In this document: positions 17,130 to 17,885 of the stretch, in pieces
Numbering within the stretch: position 1 is the stretch's first letter
Layout: each line of letters opens with the position of its first letter
NCBI GenBank assembly: GCA_008016945.1
Contig: SSGN01000169.1
Span: 1 to 17,885, forward strand
Direction: 5' to 3'
DNA length: 17,885 nucleotides
Origin: Flavobacteriales bacterium
GTDB lineage: Bacteria; Bacteroidota; Bacteroidia; Flavobacteriales; PHOS-HE28
Program-made: the position numbers and the translations under genes
Notes under the pieces: model-generated
What the model was told of the DNA's origin: nothing
What the model saw: the letters and a program-made list of their open reading frames with translations, nothing else
Database searches by the model: none

Positions 17130-17687
17130 TCAGATACCCGTGAACTCAGTAAGGTCGCCTTGTAGTGTTTCCCTCCACTTGTTGCGCTTGTGGTTCATGT
17201 CCCGATACATACGACTGGGTGTGATGAGGCCGGCGCAACGTATCCCAGACCTCGAGCAGAAGTCCTTCAGTTCCTTGGCCTGTTGTCGCATGTTCTTAAC
17301 CTTGGTGTTAAAGGTCTTGCGCGTGAGGTATACTGCCTTGATCGAAGGCGTTGACTGAATCAAGCCCTTGACATCGAACCACGCATCCGGATGGTCAGTA
17401 TACTGGTCGATGAACTCATCTTCATAGTTGGCAGCCTCTTCGCGAGGTACTCCATCCAACACTTTGATCAGGTCCACAAAGTCGATCTTATGCTCTGCCA
17501 TGAACGCCTTCTTCTCTTCCACAGGCGCATTCTTCAGGCTTTGCAGCGGTTCGGCGTACAACAATTCCGGAAGTAGCTTCCATAGGTCGTTGTTGTCGCG
17601 TCCATAGAAGAAACGAACATGACCGTCAATGATGAAGTTGTCCACCGAGTTGGCTTCAGTTACCTGGTGGCCGGCAATGAGTTCCAT
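17130..17687 (-). CDS. Possible divergent uracil-DNA-glycosylase-superfamily protein
   Basis: This 185-aa protein is read from the ATG at 17687. The layout resembles the UDG/Mug superfamily: an FFYGRDNNDLWKLLPELL segment (about 30-47), then HKIDFVDLIKVLDG, an acidic helix, the strand IKAVYLTRKTFN, and a C-terminal ITPSRMYRDMNHKRNKWRETL-like region recalling the second active-site motif ([HN]PS). The first active-site motif, expected as a glycine followed by Asn-Pro or Pro-Ser, is not recognisable; the matching place reads LIAGHQVT. It could be a DNA-repair glycosylase with an altered site, or a relative with another role. The frame stays open upstream to the window edge with no stop, so a longer protein is possible. 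Sampled GC is about 50% against about 63% in nuo, which suggests acquisition from elsewhere. Confidence 0.5.
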   Translation of the reverse strand: MELIAGHQVTEANSVDNFIIDGHVRFFYGRDNNDLWKLLPELLYAEPLQSLKNAPVEEKKAFMAEHKIDFVDLIKVLDGVPREEAANYEDEFIDQYTDHPDAWFDVKGLIQSTPSIKAVYLTRKTFNTKVKNMRQQAKELKDFCSRSGIRCAGLITPSRMYRDMNHKRNKWRETLQGDLTEFTGI

Positions 17688-17804
17688 GGCAGAAGTTACC
17701 TGCGCTACCGTCCTGAGCCGACAAGTACTGTGACGGTTGAGTACGTTGTGAGCAGGCCACAACTGGCCCGAATCGACGGTGGGAGCTATGCACCTTTTGG
17801 CGGC

Positions 17805-17885
17805 ATGGCACTGGCTGCAGCCATTTTTCCGCTGCTGGGCCTGGTCATGGTTTTTTTTCCCCTGTACGGCAGTATGCGCAAGCTG
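17805..17885 (+). CDS. Possible 5' end of a membrane protein, cut by window edge
   Basis: Read on the plus strand from the ATG at 17805, 27 codons give MALAAAIFPLLGLVMVFFPL and then a short basic stretch. This is a convincing single membrane helix or signal anchor with a positively charged end. A TTTG five bases upstream of the ATG resembles the promoter placement seen at other genes here. It would be divergent from the glycosylase-like gene. The frame is also open upstream, and the minus strand is open here too, so the call is tentative. Confidence 0.35.
   Translation, partial: MALAAAIFPLLGLVMVFFPLYGSMRKL

Overview
The window reads as a chromosomal piece of a high-GC member of the Bacteroidota, probably a Flavobacteriales-like environmental lineage. 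Four things suggest this. NuoG is short (338 aa) and lacks the long molybdopterin-like C-terminal domain, as I recall for other Bacteroidota. Promoter-like boxes match the Bacteroidota -7 element TANNTTTG. Shine-Dalgarno sequences are largely absent. The small toxin-antitoxin pair looks like one common in that phylum. The species assignment is inference. Sampled GC is about 63% in the nuo genes and about 50% in the gene near the right end. Every complete gene I support is on the minus strand, so transcription runs right to left.

Positions 1-11388 hold a respiratory complex I operon in the order nuoA-B-C-D-(small ORF)-E-F-G-H-I-J-K-L-M, with nuoM cut by the left edge. C and D are separate genes. 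Almost every junction is an ATGA or TGATG overlap or a gap of a few bases. There are two exceptions. A 72-codon reading frame is fitted exactly between nuoD and nuoE, overlapping both. A 178-bp spacer carrying tandem octamer repeats separates nuoE from nuoF. A candidate promoter with a 28-bp imperfect palindrome lies just upstream of nuoA, whose best start is a GTG.

Positions 11652-13099 hold a compact cluster: a small antitoxin-like protein, an overlapping RelE-type toxin, and a WYL-domain regulator 13 bp downstream. Positions 13206-17005 hold a soluble protein that joins a Clp/Hsp100-like AAA+ ATPase module to an FtsH-type M41 metallopeptidase, then an ADP-ribosylglycohydrolase, then an agmatine-deiminase-family protein. 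A strong hairpin terminator lies behind the ATPase-peptidase gene. A roughly 90-bp nested palindrome lies between the last two genes and shares its core octamer with the nuoE-nuoF spacer.

Positions 17130-17687 hold a lower-GC gene that looks like a divergent uracil-DNA-glycosylase-superfamily protein. The first codons of a plus-strand membrane protein may lie at the right edge.

The nuo genes together encode the NADH:quinone oxidoreductase: the NuoEFG electron-input arm, the NuoBCDI connecting arm and the NuoAHJKLM membrane arm, with NuoN outside the window. The accessory genes do not form an obvious single pathway. The ATPase-peptidase fusion and the small ORF inside the nuo operon are the most likely to repay a second look.
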